Positions 8,535 through 15,667 of a stretch of 64,000 nucleotides of DNA are shown in pieces; the first letter of the stretch is position 1, and each line of letters opens with the position of its first letter. A program made the position numbers and the translations under genes. The DNA is from Oceanobacillus kimchii X50 (GTDB lineage Bacteria > Bacillota > Bacilli > Bacillales > Amphibacillaceae), in contig NZ_CM001792.1 of assembly GCF_000340475.1 (NCBI RefSeq), forward strand, positions 3,523,253 through 3,587,252, written 5' to 3'. The notes beneath the pieces are model-generated. The model saw only the letters and a program-made list of their open reading frames with translations, made no database searches and was not told the DNA's origin.

Positions 8535-9800
8535 TCATCCGAACACTAATATTTCTGGCACAAATGTGATTACGAGTAAGACTGCAACTAGTATTAAAAA
8601 CATAGGAATCACAGCTTTCGAGATTTTTGATATAGATAGACCTGAAATACCTGTGGCCACAAACAAAATCCCTCCGAGAGGCGGCGTAATAAAACCAATT
8701 GCTAAGTTAACGACAAGTATAATACCGAAATGTATTGGATCTACTCCAATTTCTACAGCGATCGGGAAAAGAATTGGCGTTAGAATAATAATAGCTGCCA
8801 ATGTGTCCATAAACATTCCGATAAATAATAAAAATAGATTAATAATTAACAATAAAATAATAGGATTTTCCGAAATACCCGTAATTCCATTGGCAATCAT
8901 TTCTGGAATTCTTTCTAGTGCAAGAATACGACCAAATGTAGTGGCTGTACCAGTAATAATTAGAATGACACCTGTGGTAAGTGCGGATTTAATAAATACG
9001 CTATAAATCTTGGAAAGTGGCAATTCTCGATATATACATGTGGCAACTATTAACCCGTATACTACGGCTACTACAGCTGCCTCCGTCGGCGTAAAAATAC
9101 CACCATAAATACCGCCCAATATAATGACAGGAATAAGTAAGCTCCAGAATGCTTCTCTCACTCTACTAAAAAGTAGCTTCCCAGTAAACTTTGTTTGGTC
9201 ACGTTCATAACCTTTTACCTTCGCATAGAAATATGCATAAACAGCTAAAGCTAACCCCATTACAATTCCAGGCACTATACCGGCTAAAAACAAATCTCCA
9301 ATAGACGCTCCAGATGATACACCATAGATCACCATTGGAATACTTGGCGGAATAATAACACCAAGTGTACCCGCACATGCAACGAGAGCAGTAACAAATT
9401 TTTTATCATATCCTTCCGCTACTAACATCGGGATAGCCATCCCGCCAATAGCAGCAACCGTTGCGGGACCCGAGCCAGAAATGGCAGCAAAGAACATACT
9501 TGTTAGTACAACTGCAATTCCTAGCCCACCTGTAATATTTCCTACAAATATCCGAGCAAAATTAAACAACCTTCTTGATATACCACCTTGGGCCATAATT
9601 TCTCCCGCTAAAATAAAGAAAGGAACTGCCATAAGCGGGAAAGAATCCGTGGAGGTGATTAAGTTTTGTGCTAAGAATAGTGGAGAGATTGTCCCACTTG
9701 TAAAAATTGCTACCAAACATGCCAGTCCAATTGAAATACCGATCGGCACGCGCATTAACATAAATATAATAAAGGCGGCAAAGAGCACTAATGCAACCAT
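8535..9800 (-). CDS. dctM: TRAP transporter large permease, DctM
   Basis: A 421-residue, very hydrophobic protein with about 11-12 membrane helices, the size and pattern of DctM/SiaM large permeases. Recognisable segments include VPFFILAGEIMAQGGIS near the N-terminus and GVIIPPSIPMVIYG. It forms the Na+-coupled channel subunit that receives substrate from the binding protein DctP. The ATG at 9800 follows AAGGAGGAG. It lies 18 nt behind dctQ in an operon with the binding protein, a hydroxyacid dehydrogenase, a LacI regulator and an aldolase, so the substrate is probably a sugar acid or other hydroxy acid. Confidence 0.92.
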   Translation of the reverse strand: MVALVLFAAFIIFMLMRVPIGISIGLACLVAIFTSGTISPLFLAQNLITSTDSFPLMAVPFFILAGEIMAQGGISRRLFNFARIFVGNITGGLGIAVVLTSMFFAAISGSGPATVAAIGGMAIPMLVAEGYDKKFVTALVACAGTLGVIIPPSIPMVIYGVSSGASIGDLFLAGIVPGIVMGLALAVYAYFYAKVKGYERDQTKFTGKLLFSRVREAFWSLLIPVIILGGIYGGIFTPTEAAVVAVVYGLIVATCIYRELPLSKIYSVFIKSALTTGVILIITGTATTFGRILALERIPEMIANGITGISENPIILLLIINLFLLFIGMFMDTLAAIIILTPILFPIAVEIGVDPIHFGIILVVNLAIGFITPPLGGILFVATGISGLSISKISKAVIPMFLILVAVLLVITFVPEILVFG

Positions 9801-9818
9801 TGTTTTTCTCCTCCTTAA

Positions 9819-10322
9819 TTAAAATAGTCCGTTTTGTCCCTCTGTACCTTGCCAACCGCGTACGTGATGGATAACATTTTGAACCGCACGAATAACAGTT
9901 AAAAACATACCTACAGGCGCGGCAGCATACACAATGACCATATTTAAACCAAGTGCAGGACTAAGCTGACCAAACTGCGAAATCATCGATACTACAATAG
10001 AACCGTAGTACAATAGTAATATCGCAAAACATGCGACCAGAATTTCAGCTACAATATCCATGTATCTCTTTATACGATTTGGTACAACTTCATAAATAAC
10101 ATCCAGAGTAATATGCCGTTGCTTTTTAATCCCATATGGCACCGCAATATAAATCAGCCAGATGAAAGTATAACGAGCAAGCTCTTCAGACCAAGATAAA
10201 GAACTATCTAGAACAAAGCGCATAAACACTTGCAATCCTATAGAAAATACTGCTGTAACAAATAGTATAAAAAGGATCCATTCTTCCAAATGCTCGTCTA
10301 TTAATTTAGTAAAACGTTTCAC
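9819..10322 (-). CDS. dctQ: TRAP transporter small permease, DctQ
   Basis: A 167-residue, four-helix membrane protein with the DctQ signature ELARYTFIWLIYIAVPYGIKK and the following HITLDV. DctQ pairs with DctM to form the membrane complex. The gene starts with GTG at 10322, which overlaps the dctP TAG stop by one base, so translation is coupled. Confidence 0.9.
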   Translation of the reverse strand: MKRFTKLIDEHLEEWILFILFVTAVFSIGLQVFMRFVLDSSLSWSEELARYTFIWLIYIAVPYGIKKQRHITLDVIYEVVPNRIKRYMDIVAEILVACFAILLLYYGSIVVSMISQFGQLSPALGLNMVIVYAAAPVGMFLTVIRAVQNVIHHVRGWQGTEGQNGLF

Positions 10323-11365
10323 TATTTATCATCGCCTTTCTCATTGGCTTCATTTTCAGAATAGGAATTGACCGCTTCAAGAAAGGATTCATAGACATCT
10401 TCTCCAATTACATCACGGTATTGCTCATAAATTGGTCTCATTTGCTCTTGGAATCGATTCAATTCTTCTTGATCAAGCTCAGTAACTTCCATTCCGTTTT
10501 CCTTAAGGCTTTCAAGTGCATCGACATCCTCTTGTGTTGCAAGTTCACGATTGTAAGTTTTTGCTTCTTGTATCACTTCGTTTAAGACATTTTGTAGGTC
10601 ACTTGGCAACTCATCATAAAATGGTTTGTTCATAATGACAACATATGGACTGTAAATGTGGTTTGTTAACGTTAAATAATCCTGTACTTCATAAAACCGA
10701 CTAATATTCATCAAGCCCATCGGATTTTCTTGTCCGTTTATAGTACCTTGTTGTAGCGCGGTATATAATTCTTCAAAGGACATTGGCGTAGGATTTGCGC
10801 CAACACTTCTCCATGCATCAATATGCATACTATTTTCCATGGTACGTATAGACAGATCTTCCACATCTTCTAATGCCTCAATTGGTCTTGTACTATTTGT
10901 CAGATTACGGAAACCGTTTTCAAAAAAGGTTAATCCTTTCAAATTATTATCATCTAACGTAGCCAATACTTGTTGACCATTCTCTCCATCTAAAATATCA
11001 TAGGTCTGTTCTCGAGTTGAGAATAAAAATGGCAAGTCAAATATATTAAAGGTTTTATTAAAACCGGTTACCGCTCCAGTGGAAGGTGCAGTCAATTCGA
11101 TTGCTCCAAACTGTACAGCCTCAGTTAAAGCACGATCCCCACCAAGCTCCCCATTAATAAACAATTCAACCTCAAACCTGCCGTCCGACTCCTCCTCTAG
11201 GCGCTCTTCAAAGAACGCCCAAGTTCTGGAAAGAGAATGCTCTGGACTACTTGTTCCACCGCCAACACGAATAACATATGACTCTTCACCCTGTGATTGC
11301 TGGGTAGAACATGCTGCTACCAAAGAAAGGATAACAAGTGAAAATAACATAATTACTTTTCTCAT
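10322..11365 (-). CDS. dctP: TRAP transporter substrate-binding lipoprotein, DctP
   Basis: A 347-residue extracytoplasmic binding protein. The lipoprotein signal has lipobox LVAAC (Cys19). The DctP family core includes RVGGGTSSPEHSLSRTW, FFENGFRNLTN, the conserved carboxylate-binding Arg region IRTMENSMHIDAWRSVGANPTPM, and YTALQQGTINGQENP. In a Gram-positive cell it would be anchored to the outer face of the membrane. It delivers a carboxylate to DctQM; the exact ligand is not readable. It lies 15 nt behind the dehydrogenase gene. Confidence 0.92.
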   Translation of the reverse strand: MRKVIMLFSLVILSLVAACSTQQSQGEESYVIRVGGGTSSPEHSLSRTWAFFEERLEEESDGRFEVELFINGELGGDRALTEAVQFGAIELTAPSTGAVTGFNKTFNIFDLPFLFSTREQTYDILDGENGQQVLATLDDNNLKGLTFFENGFRNLTNSTRPIEALEDVEDLSIRTMENSMHIDAWRSVGANPTPMSFEELYTALQQGTINGQENPMGLMNISRFYEVQDYLTLTNHIYSPYVVIMNKPFYDELPSDLQNVLNEVIQEAKTYNRELATQEDVDALESLKENGMEVTELDQEELNRFQEQMRPIYEQYRDVIGEDVYESFLEAVNSYSENEANEKGDDK

Positions 11366-11380
11366 AGAAAGATCACCCTC

Positions 11381-12343
11381 TTATAGAATTTCTTTATTGA
11401 TTAAGTAACGCGGTACATCACCATCAAGCACCAATTTTATATTTTCTGCTGCTTTTTGCTTCATTTCTGCCGATGATTCATCAGAATAAAAAGCTGCATG
11501 TGGCGTAACAATAACTTGTTCCATATCCAAAAGGGGACTGTCTGCACTAAGTGGCTCTACTTCAAATACATCTAACGCTGCCCCCGCAATGGTCTTATTC
11601 TGAAGCGCTTCAATTAATGCTGTTTGATCAATCACTGGACCTCTACCAGTATTCACAATAAAAGCGTCTTTTCTTACTAATGAAAGCATCTCAGCATTAA
11701 TGAGATGACGAGTAGACTTGGTCAGTGGTGCATGCACACTTATAACATCAGAGCGCTTCATTAATGCCTCTAGCGGTAACAATTCCACACCATACTCCTT
11801 AGCAATTTCCTCCGTGCAATATGGATCAAACGCAATCACGTTATACCCAATTGCTTTTAATTTCCGAGCTAAATTTCGAGCAATATTTCCAAAGCTAATA
11901 AGTCCGACTGTTTGTGTTTTAATACGACGAATTGGGGTTTGGTCAAATACAGTTGAGCGAACATTCTTCTTCAACCCTTCATGCAAAGGTATGATTTTTC
12001 GACCCATTGTTAAGATGAGAGATAAAGCATGGTCCGCTACTTCATCATGGCAGTAGTCTTGTACATTTGCCACATAGATACCTCTCTCCGTTGCGGCTTT
12101 TACATCAATTGTGTCCACACCAATCCCATAACGACAAATCACTTTTACATTCGGTAATAGTTTTATACGCTCTTCTGTTAATTGGAAAGCAGCATTTAAT
12201 AATGCATCAGCATCGTGCGCAACTTCGACAAGATCCGCGGTCGATTTACAGTCTGCTACTACAAACTCAACTCCCATTTCTTCAAAAATCTTACGCTCTA
12301 TTTCATAATCCTTAAACGTGATATCGGTTACAACCACTTTCAT
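11381..12343 (-). CDS. D-isomer 2-hydroxyacid dehydrogenase, CtBP-like
   Basis: A 320-residue NAD-dependent D-2-hydroxyacid dehydrogenase of the phosphoglycerate dehydrogenase/C-terminal binding protein group. It shows the conserved Arg in ICRYGIGVDTID, the NAD-binding segment VGLISFGNIARNLARKL, NTGRGPVID, ALDVFEVEPL and catalytic His in VTPHAAFYS. Its place between a LacI regulator and a TRAP importer suggests it oxidises or reduces the imported hydroxy acid or its keto product rather than acting in serine synthesis. It lies 12 nt behind lacI. Confidence 0.85.
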   Translation of the reverse strand: MKVVVTDITFKDYEIERKIFEEMGVEFVVADCKSTADLVEVAHDADALLNAAFQLTEERIKLLPNVKVICRYGIGVDTIDVKAATERGIYVANVQDYCHDEVADHALSLILTMGRKIIPLHEGLKKNVRSTVFDQTPIRRIKTQTVGLISFGNIARNLARKLKAIGYNVIAFDPYCTEEIAKEYGVELLPLEALMKRSDVISVHAPLTKSTRHLINAEMLSLVRKDAFIVNTGRGPVIDQTALIEALQNKTIAGAALDVFEVEPLSADSPLLDMEQVIVTPHAAFYSDESSAEMKQKAAENIKLVLDGDVPRYLINKEIL

Positions 12344-12355
12344 AGTTACCTCTCC

Positions 12356-13369
12356 TTACGTTTTGTTTATCATAGTTACGGTTTCCCCTACATGGAGAAC
12401 AGGGTTAATGATACGCTCTCGAATTGGATATGATTCTTCAATTAATAAACGGTTTTTTAACATCATGGAGGCTTCAAGACCAATTTGGCGTGCCTGCTGT
12501 GTCATTAACGTTATAGTTGGTGTAAATAATTTCCATTGCGCCTGATCTCCAAATGCAATAATGGATAAATCCTCTGGCAGCTTCATGTTCCGTTCCTTTA
12601 CAGCCTGTAGTAATCCAAGTGTCATGGTGTTATTACAACTGTATATGGCGGTTGGAGGGGTGGGTAGTGACAAGAGATCCATTGTTTTTAAATAAGCCTC
12701 TTCTTCTCGGAAGTTTGCCTGTAGCACAAGCCGTTCATCATAATTCCCTTCCTCCTTTAACGCTTCCACCGCACCATGGTAACGCTCAGCTCCAATAGTG
12801 TTAGACGTATGCCCATACAGTACTCCTATTCTCGAATGACCATTACGTTGTAAATACTTAATAGACTCATAAGATCCAGTGAAATTATCATCAGCAACAT
12901 AGTCGGTCTCCACATTATTTACACGACGATCGACTGCGATTACGTGGATCCCACTTGCCATCATGCGCTCTACTATGTCCTTGTTAGCACCGGTTGGAAT
13001 TAATACCATCGCATCAACTTGTTGTTGTAATACAATTTGAAATAATTCAGCCTCTATCTCTGGATTATCATTATGACTCATTAAAATCATATGATAATCA
13101 ATTGCACGAATGGTTTCCTCCACTCTTTTAGCAATAGACATCAGATACATATTAGAAATATCAGAGACAAGGACCGCAACCTTCTTTGTCTTTAACGCTT
13201 TTAAACTCTGAGCATTAGCATTTACCTGGTATTTTAGGATAGATATAGAATGCTGCACTTTCTCACGTGTTGCTTGACTGACATATCCTTTCTTATTAAT
13301 TACTTTAGAAACCGTCGCAATGGAAACACCAGCATATTTTGCAACATCCTTTATAGTAGTTCGTTTCAT
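12356..13369 (-). CDS. LacI family transcriptional regulator
   Basis: A 337-residue LacI/GalR regulator. The N-terminal helix-turn-helix has TIKDVAKYAGVSIATVSKVIN with hinge helix NANAQSLKALKT, followed by a periplasmic-binding-like effector domain. It lies inside the operon between the aldolase and dehydrogenase genes. Three TAAAACGTTTTA-type palindromes, one just before this gene and two before the aldolase gene, fit the CG-centred sites of this family, so it probably represses its own operon. The effector is likely the imported acid or a breakdown product. Confidence 0.9.
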   Translation of the reverse strand: MKRTTIKDVAKYAGVSIATVSKVINKKGYVSQATREKVQHSISILKYQVNANAQSLKALKTKKVAVLVSDISNMYLMSIAKRVEETIRAIDYHMILMSHNDNPEIEAELFQIVLQQQVDAMVLIPTGANKDIVERMMASGIHVIAVDRRVNNVETDYVADDNFTGSYESIKYLQRNGHSRIGVLYGHTSNTIGAERYHGAVEALKEEGNYDERLVLQANFREEEAYLKTMDLLSLPTPPTAIYSCNNTMTLGLLQAVKERNMKLPEDLSIIAFGDQAQWKLFTPTITLMTQQARQIGLEASMMLKNRLLIEESYPIRERIINPVLHVGETVTMINKT

Positions 13370-13385
13370 GTACCCAACCCTTTCG

Positions 13386-13396
13386 TAAAACGTTTA
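13386..13396. promoter_or_regulatory. LacI-type operator O3, before lacI
   Basis: TAAAACGTTTA, one base short of the palindrome seen twice upstream, lies about 16 bp before the regulator ATG and between the aldolase and lacI genes. A repressor here could act as a roadblock or on an internal promoter. Confidence 0.6.
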
Positions 13397-13461
13397 TCTA
13401 TAACGCCTTAAAGCGATTTATTATCGCTCTCTAGTTTACCAGAGTTGGATAGTTATGCCTA

Positions 13462-14370
13462 CTATGCAAGTAATTCTTTGCCTTCTTCTGCAAGTACGTC
13501 TAATTGCTTATATAAATTGGTAATCTCAGCATCCGTTATTTTAAGCTGTGGACCTCTTACATCTCCAACATCCAATCCACGATAATTTAACGCTTCCTTG
13601 AAAACAGACAGGTTGGCACCGCCACGTAGTACTTCGCAATATTTCGCAGCAAAACGCTGAAGACGTTGCGCTTTCTCCAAATCTTTTTCCAAATAAGCGT
13701 TATAGATAGCAACAAATGGCTCTGGATAGACACTAGATACACCTGAAACGACGCCATCACAACCAAGGGCAAGTGCTGGCAGGAATAGCTTATCCGCACC
13801 TGGGACAACAGAGAAATTAGCATCATTTATTGCAGTATACTCTGCAACACGGTGGAAATCTGGAAAGCTATACTTCACACCAATGATATTGACAAAATTA
13901 GATGCAAGTTCTTCCACGACAGATACTGGTAAATCATTCGCTGAGCATTGCGGTATATTATATACATACATTGGAAAATCAGCAGGAATGCTTTCAGATA
14001 CCGCTTTAAAGTAGTGGTATAACTCACGTTCATTTGTGCTAAAAAACGCTGGGGTAACCACACCAATTCCATCTGCTTTAATGGAAACAGCATGCTTTGC
14101 TAGTTCAATTGTTTCTTCAGAATTCATAGCACCGACATGTACAAATACCGTCACGCGACCGTTTGCTTCTTTTACTACTGTTTCTGCAACCGCTTTACGT
14201 TCATCTATAGATAATTTAAACATTTCCCCAGTCGTACCAAGCGGGTATAGGCAGTTAACACCCTTCTCAATCAAGAAGTTAGTTAATTGTTGGAGCTGGT
14301 TATGATCTACCTCTCCAGATGCTTTAAAAGGGGTAACCATAGCTGTTGTTACTCCATATAATCGTTTCAT
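13462..14370 (-). CDS. dihydrodipicolinate synthase/N-acetylneuraminate lyase family aldolase
   Basis: A 302-residue class I aldolase of the DapA/NanA superfamily. GTTGE at residues 45-49 binds the keto-acid carboxylate; Tyr137 in VYNIPQ and Schiff-base Lys166 in IIGVKYS are the catalytic pair. ATG at 14370 is chosen because GAGGAGGG lies just upstream; an upstream in-frame start would run through the operator. As first gene of an operon with a TRAP importer, 2-hydroxyacid dehydrogenase and LacI regulator, it probably cleaves or dehydrates a 2-keto (sugar) acid rather than making lysine. Confidence 0.85.
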   Translation of the reverse strand: MKRLYGVTTAMVTPFKASGEVDHNQLQQLTNFLIEKGVNCLYPLGTTGEMFKLSIDERKAVAETVVKEANGRVTVFVHVGAMNSEETIELAKHAVSIKADGIGVVTPAFFSTNERELYHYFKAVSESIPADFPMYVYNIPQCSANDLPVSVVEELASNFVNIIGVKYSFPDFHRVAEYTAINDANFSVVPGADKLFLPALALGCDGVVSGVSSVYPEPFVAIYNAYLEKDLEKAQRLQRFAAKYCEVLRGGANLSVFKEALNYRGLDVGDVRGPQLKITDAEITNLYKQLDVLAEEGKELLA

Positions 14371-14390
14371 GTAAACCCTCCTCTTTTTAG

Positions 14391-14402
14391 TAAAACGTTT
14401 TA
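14391..14402. promoter_or_regulatory. LacI-type operator O1
   Basis: A perfect palindrome, TAAAACGTTTTA, 20 bp upstream of the aldolase start. It is identical to the copy at 14490-14501. Confidence 0.7.
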
Positions 14403-14489
14403 TTATTTCGGTATCTAAATAAATCCTTAATATATACATATAAAGAGTTTGTTTTAACTATAATTTAAGTTATATTTTGAAAGTAATAG

Positions 14490-14501
14490 TAAAACGTTTT
14501 A
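14490..14501. promoter_or_regulatory. LacI-type operator O2
   Basis: A second perfect TAAAACGTTTTA. Its centre is 99 bp from that of O1, a spacing compatible with repressor-mediated looping across the operon promoter. Confidence 0.7.
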
Positions 14502-14631
14502 TTGTACAATAAGTATAAAGGTAGCGGTTTCATATTGCAACCCTATTTTTTAGAAAAGAATGTAAAATACAATTACACAGATGTTAGATATATATATTGA
14601 AATAACTCCTTACAAAGGCAGGAAAAAAAAC

Positions 14632-14715
14632 GTGAAAACGAGAAAAAAGTGTGCAAACCATTCCGCGGCGTCAAACTTAGAAGAAATAAAAGAGTTTCTT
14701 TCTAAAGTCCCGTAA
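14632..14715 (+). CDS. possible 27-residue peptide
   Basis: A GTG-started frame of 27 codons with a weak AGGCAGGA-like site upstream, followed 20 bp later by a terminator hairpin. The product is basic at the N-terminus and ends in an amphipathic LEEIKEFLSK helix, faintly like the short SinI/SinR interaction helix. It may be chance; there is no homology evidence. Confidence 0.25.
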   Translation: MKTRKKCANHSAASNLEEIKEFLSKVP

Positions 14716-14734
14716 AGTTTGAGATTTAAAAACA

Positions 14735-14770
14735 AAAACCGATTTTCTAATTAGATGGAAAATCGGTTTT
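14735..14770. terminator. bidirectional hairpin
   Basis: AAAACCGATTTTC (14735-14747) pairs perfectly with GAAAATCGGTTTT (14758-14770). T or A runs on both sides allow it to end transcripts from either direction, including the leftward XRE/FbpB unit. Confidence 0.65.
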
Positions 14771-14830
14771 AATTATTAATTCTAAACACCAATAGGTAAA
14801 ACTACTACCATTTCTCCATTATGGCGTCTA

Positions 14831-15010
14831 CTACCTTTGTGTATTTTTAAATTTATTTTCTATATTCACTTTATGCCTTCTATCAATTCTATCCTCAATT
14901 TTTTGAAGTGTTTCTTTATCAGTAGTGACTTCGACTAAATTAATCTTTATGAGTTCCTCGATGCTTAGATGTTTTCTTCTCGAATGGTTAAGGATTATAA
15001 ACACCTCCAA
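14831..15010 (-). CDS. FbpB-like small basic protein
   Basis: A 54-59 residue basic protein, too short for most gene callers. It contains the FbpB-type pattern SIEELIKINLVEV...LQKIEDRIDRRH, a short helical protein class that in Bacillus subtilis acts with the Fur/FsrA iron-sparing response. The start is unclear: GGAGGTG at 15003-15009 is a strong ribosome binding site, but the codons five and eight nt downstream are ATA (14998) and ATC (14995). GTG 15004 and TTG 15010 overlap that site. It lies 19 nt downstream of the membrane protein gene on the same strand. No clear Fur box is seen. Confidence 0.55.
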   Translation of the reverse strand: MEVFIILNHSRRKHLSIEELIKINLVEVTTDKETLQKIEDRIDRRHKVNIENKFKNTQR

Positions 15011-15029
15011 TACAATATAACCACCAGAC

Positions 15030-15323
15030 TTAATATCTTTTAATTAAATAAAACCAATATCCCACACCTAATAACAGGTTTAAGGATATTACTATGCTTA
15101 TACTCATTTTAAATACTTGATAAGATATTTCAGACCAAGTATTAAAAAGGAATATTATTACTATTCCTAACAATAAAACTGTATACATACTTTTGAATAC
15201 TTTTTGTGAAAGAAAAATTGTTCTTTCATCATTCCCTTGGTTTTTCATACTTAAGATAAACAATAGAAATCCAATCAATGAAATAGCTACCAGACCATTA
15301 AACAATGCTTGAAGTATTTCCAT
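15030..15323 (-). CDS. small three-helix membrane protein
   Basis: A 97-residue protein with three predicted membrane helices (about residues 4-27, 45-66 and 73-94) and a short charged loop, SMKNQGNDERT. ATG at 15323 is preferred because GGGGAGG lies just upstream. Its ribosome binding site overlaps the end of the XRE gene, with 4 nt between the genes. Such XRE plus small membrane protein pairs are frequent in Bacilli; function unknown. It could be an immunity-type protein for the neighbouring lantibiotic, but a strong terminator separates the two units. Confidence 0.65.
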   Translation of the reverse strand: MEILQALFNGLVAISLIGFLLFILSMKNQGNDERTIFLSQKVFKSMYTVLLLGIVIIFLFNTWSEISYQVFKMSISIVISLNLLLGVGYWFYLIKRY

Positions 15324-15327
15324 GTAC

Positions 15328-15552
15328 TCAATCCTCCCCAAGTTGAAATTCAAATACTTCTGTAATACTAACATCAAAGACATGTGCAATTTGAAAGGCT
15401 AATAATAATGATGGCGTATATCGTTCTTTTTCAATTGCAATGATTGTTTGCCTACTTGCCCCTACTTCTTTAGCTAACGCTTGTTGAGTCATTCTCTTTT
15501 CAGCTCTCAATACATGTATTTTATTACGGATGTGTGGTGAATTATTCGACAT
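15328..15552 (-). CDS. XRE family transcriptional regulator
   Basis: A 74-residue single-domain Cro/C1-type helix-turn-helix protein containing RMTQQALAKEVGASRQTI and the conserved TPSLLLAFQIAHVFDVSITEVFEF. ATG at 15552 is preferred to ATG 15558, because AGGGGAGG abuts the latter. It belongs to the YozG-like group of small regulators and is coupled to the membrane protein gene that follows. Confidence 0.85.
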   Translation of the reverse strand: MSNNSPHIRNKIHVLRAEKRMTQQALAKEVGASRQTIIAIEKERYTPSLLLAFQIAHVFDVSITEVFEFQLGED

Positions 15553-15613
15553 TAACATCCTCCCCTAATGTAAAATAAATTGAACAAATAGTACATTGAA
15601 TTATACTTATTGT

Positions 15614-15667
15614 AAAACAAAACACACTTTATGTAAAGTATTTTTGACATAAAGTGTGTTTTGTTTT
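15614..15667 (-). terminator. strong terminator of the lanA2-lanM2-lanT unit
   Basis: A perfect 21-bp inverted repeat (15614-15634 with 15647-15667), whose right arm touches the lanT stop codon. On the minus strand it carries a TTTTGTTTTAC tail. It isolates the lantibiotic unit from the XRE gene. Confidence 0.8.

Noticed and set aside
13462..14439. Longer 325-residue form of the aldolase
   Set aside because: The extra residues are encoded across the LacI operator; the start at 14370 has a strong ribosome binding site and fits the family length.
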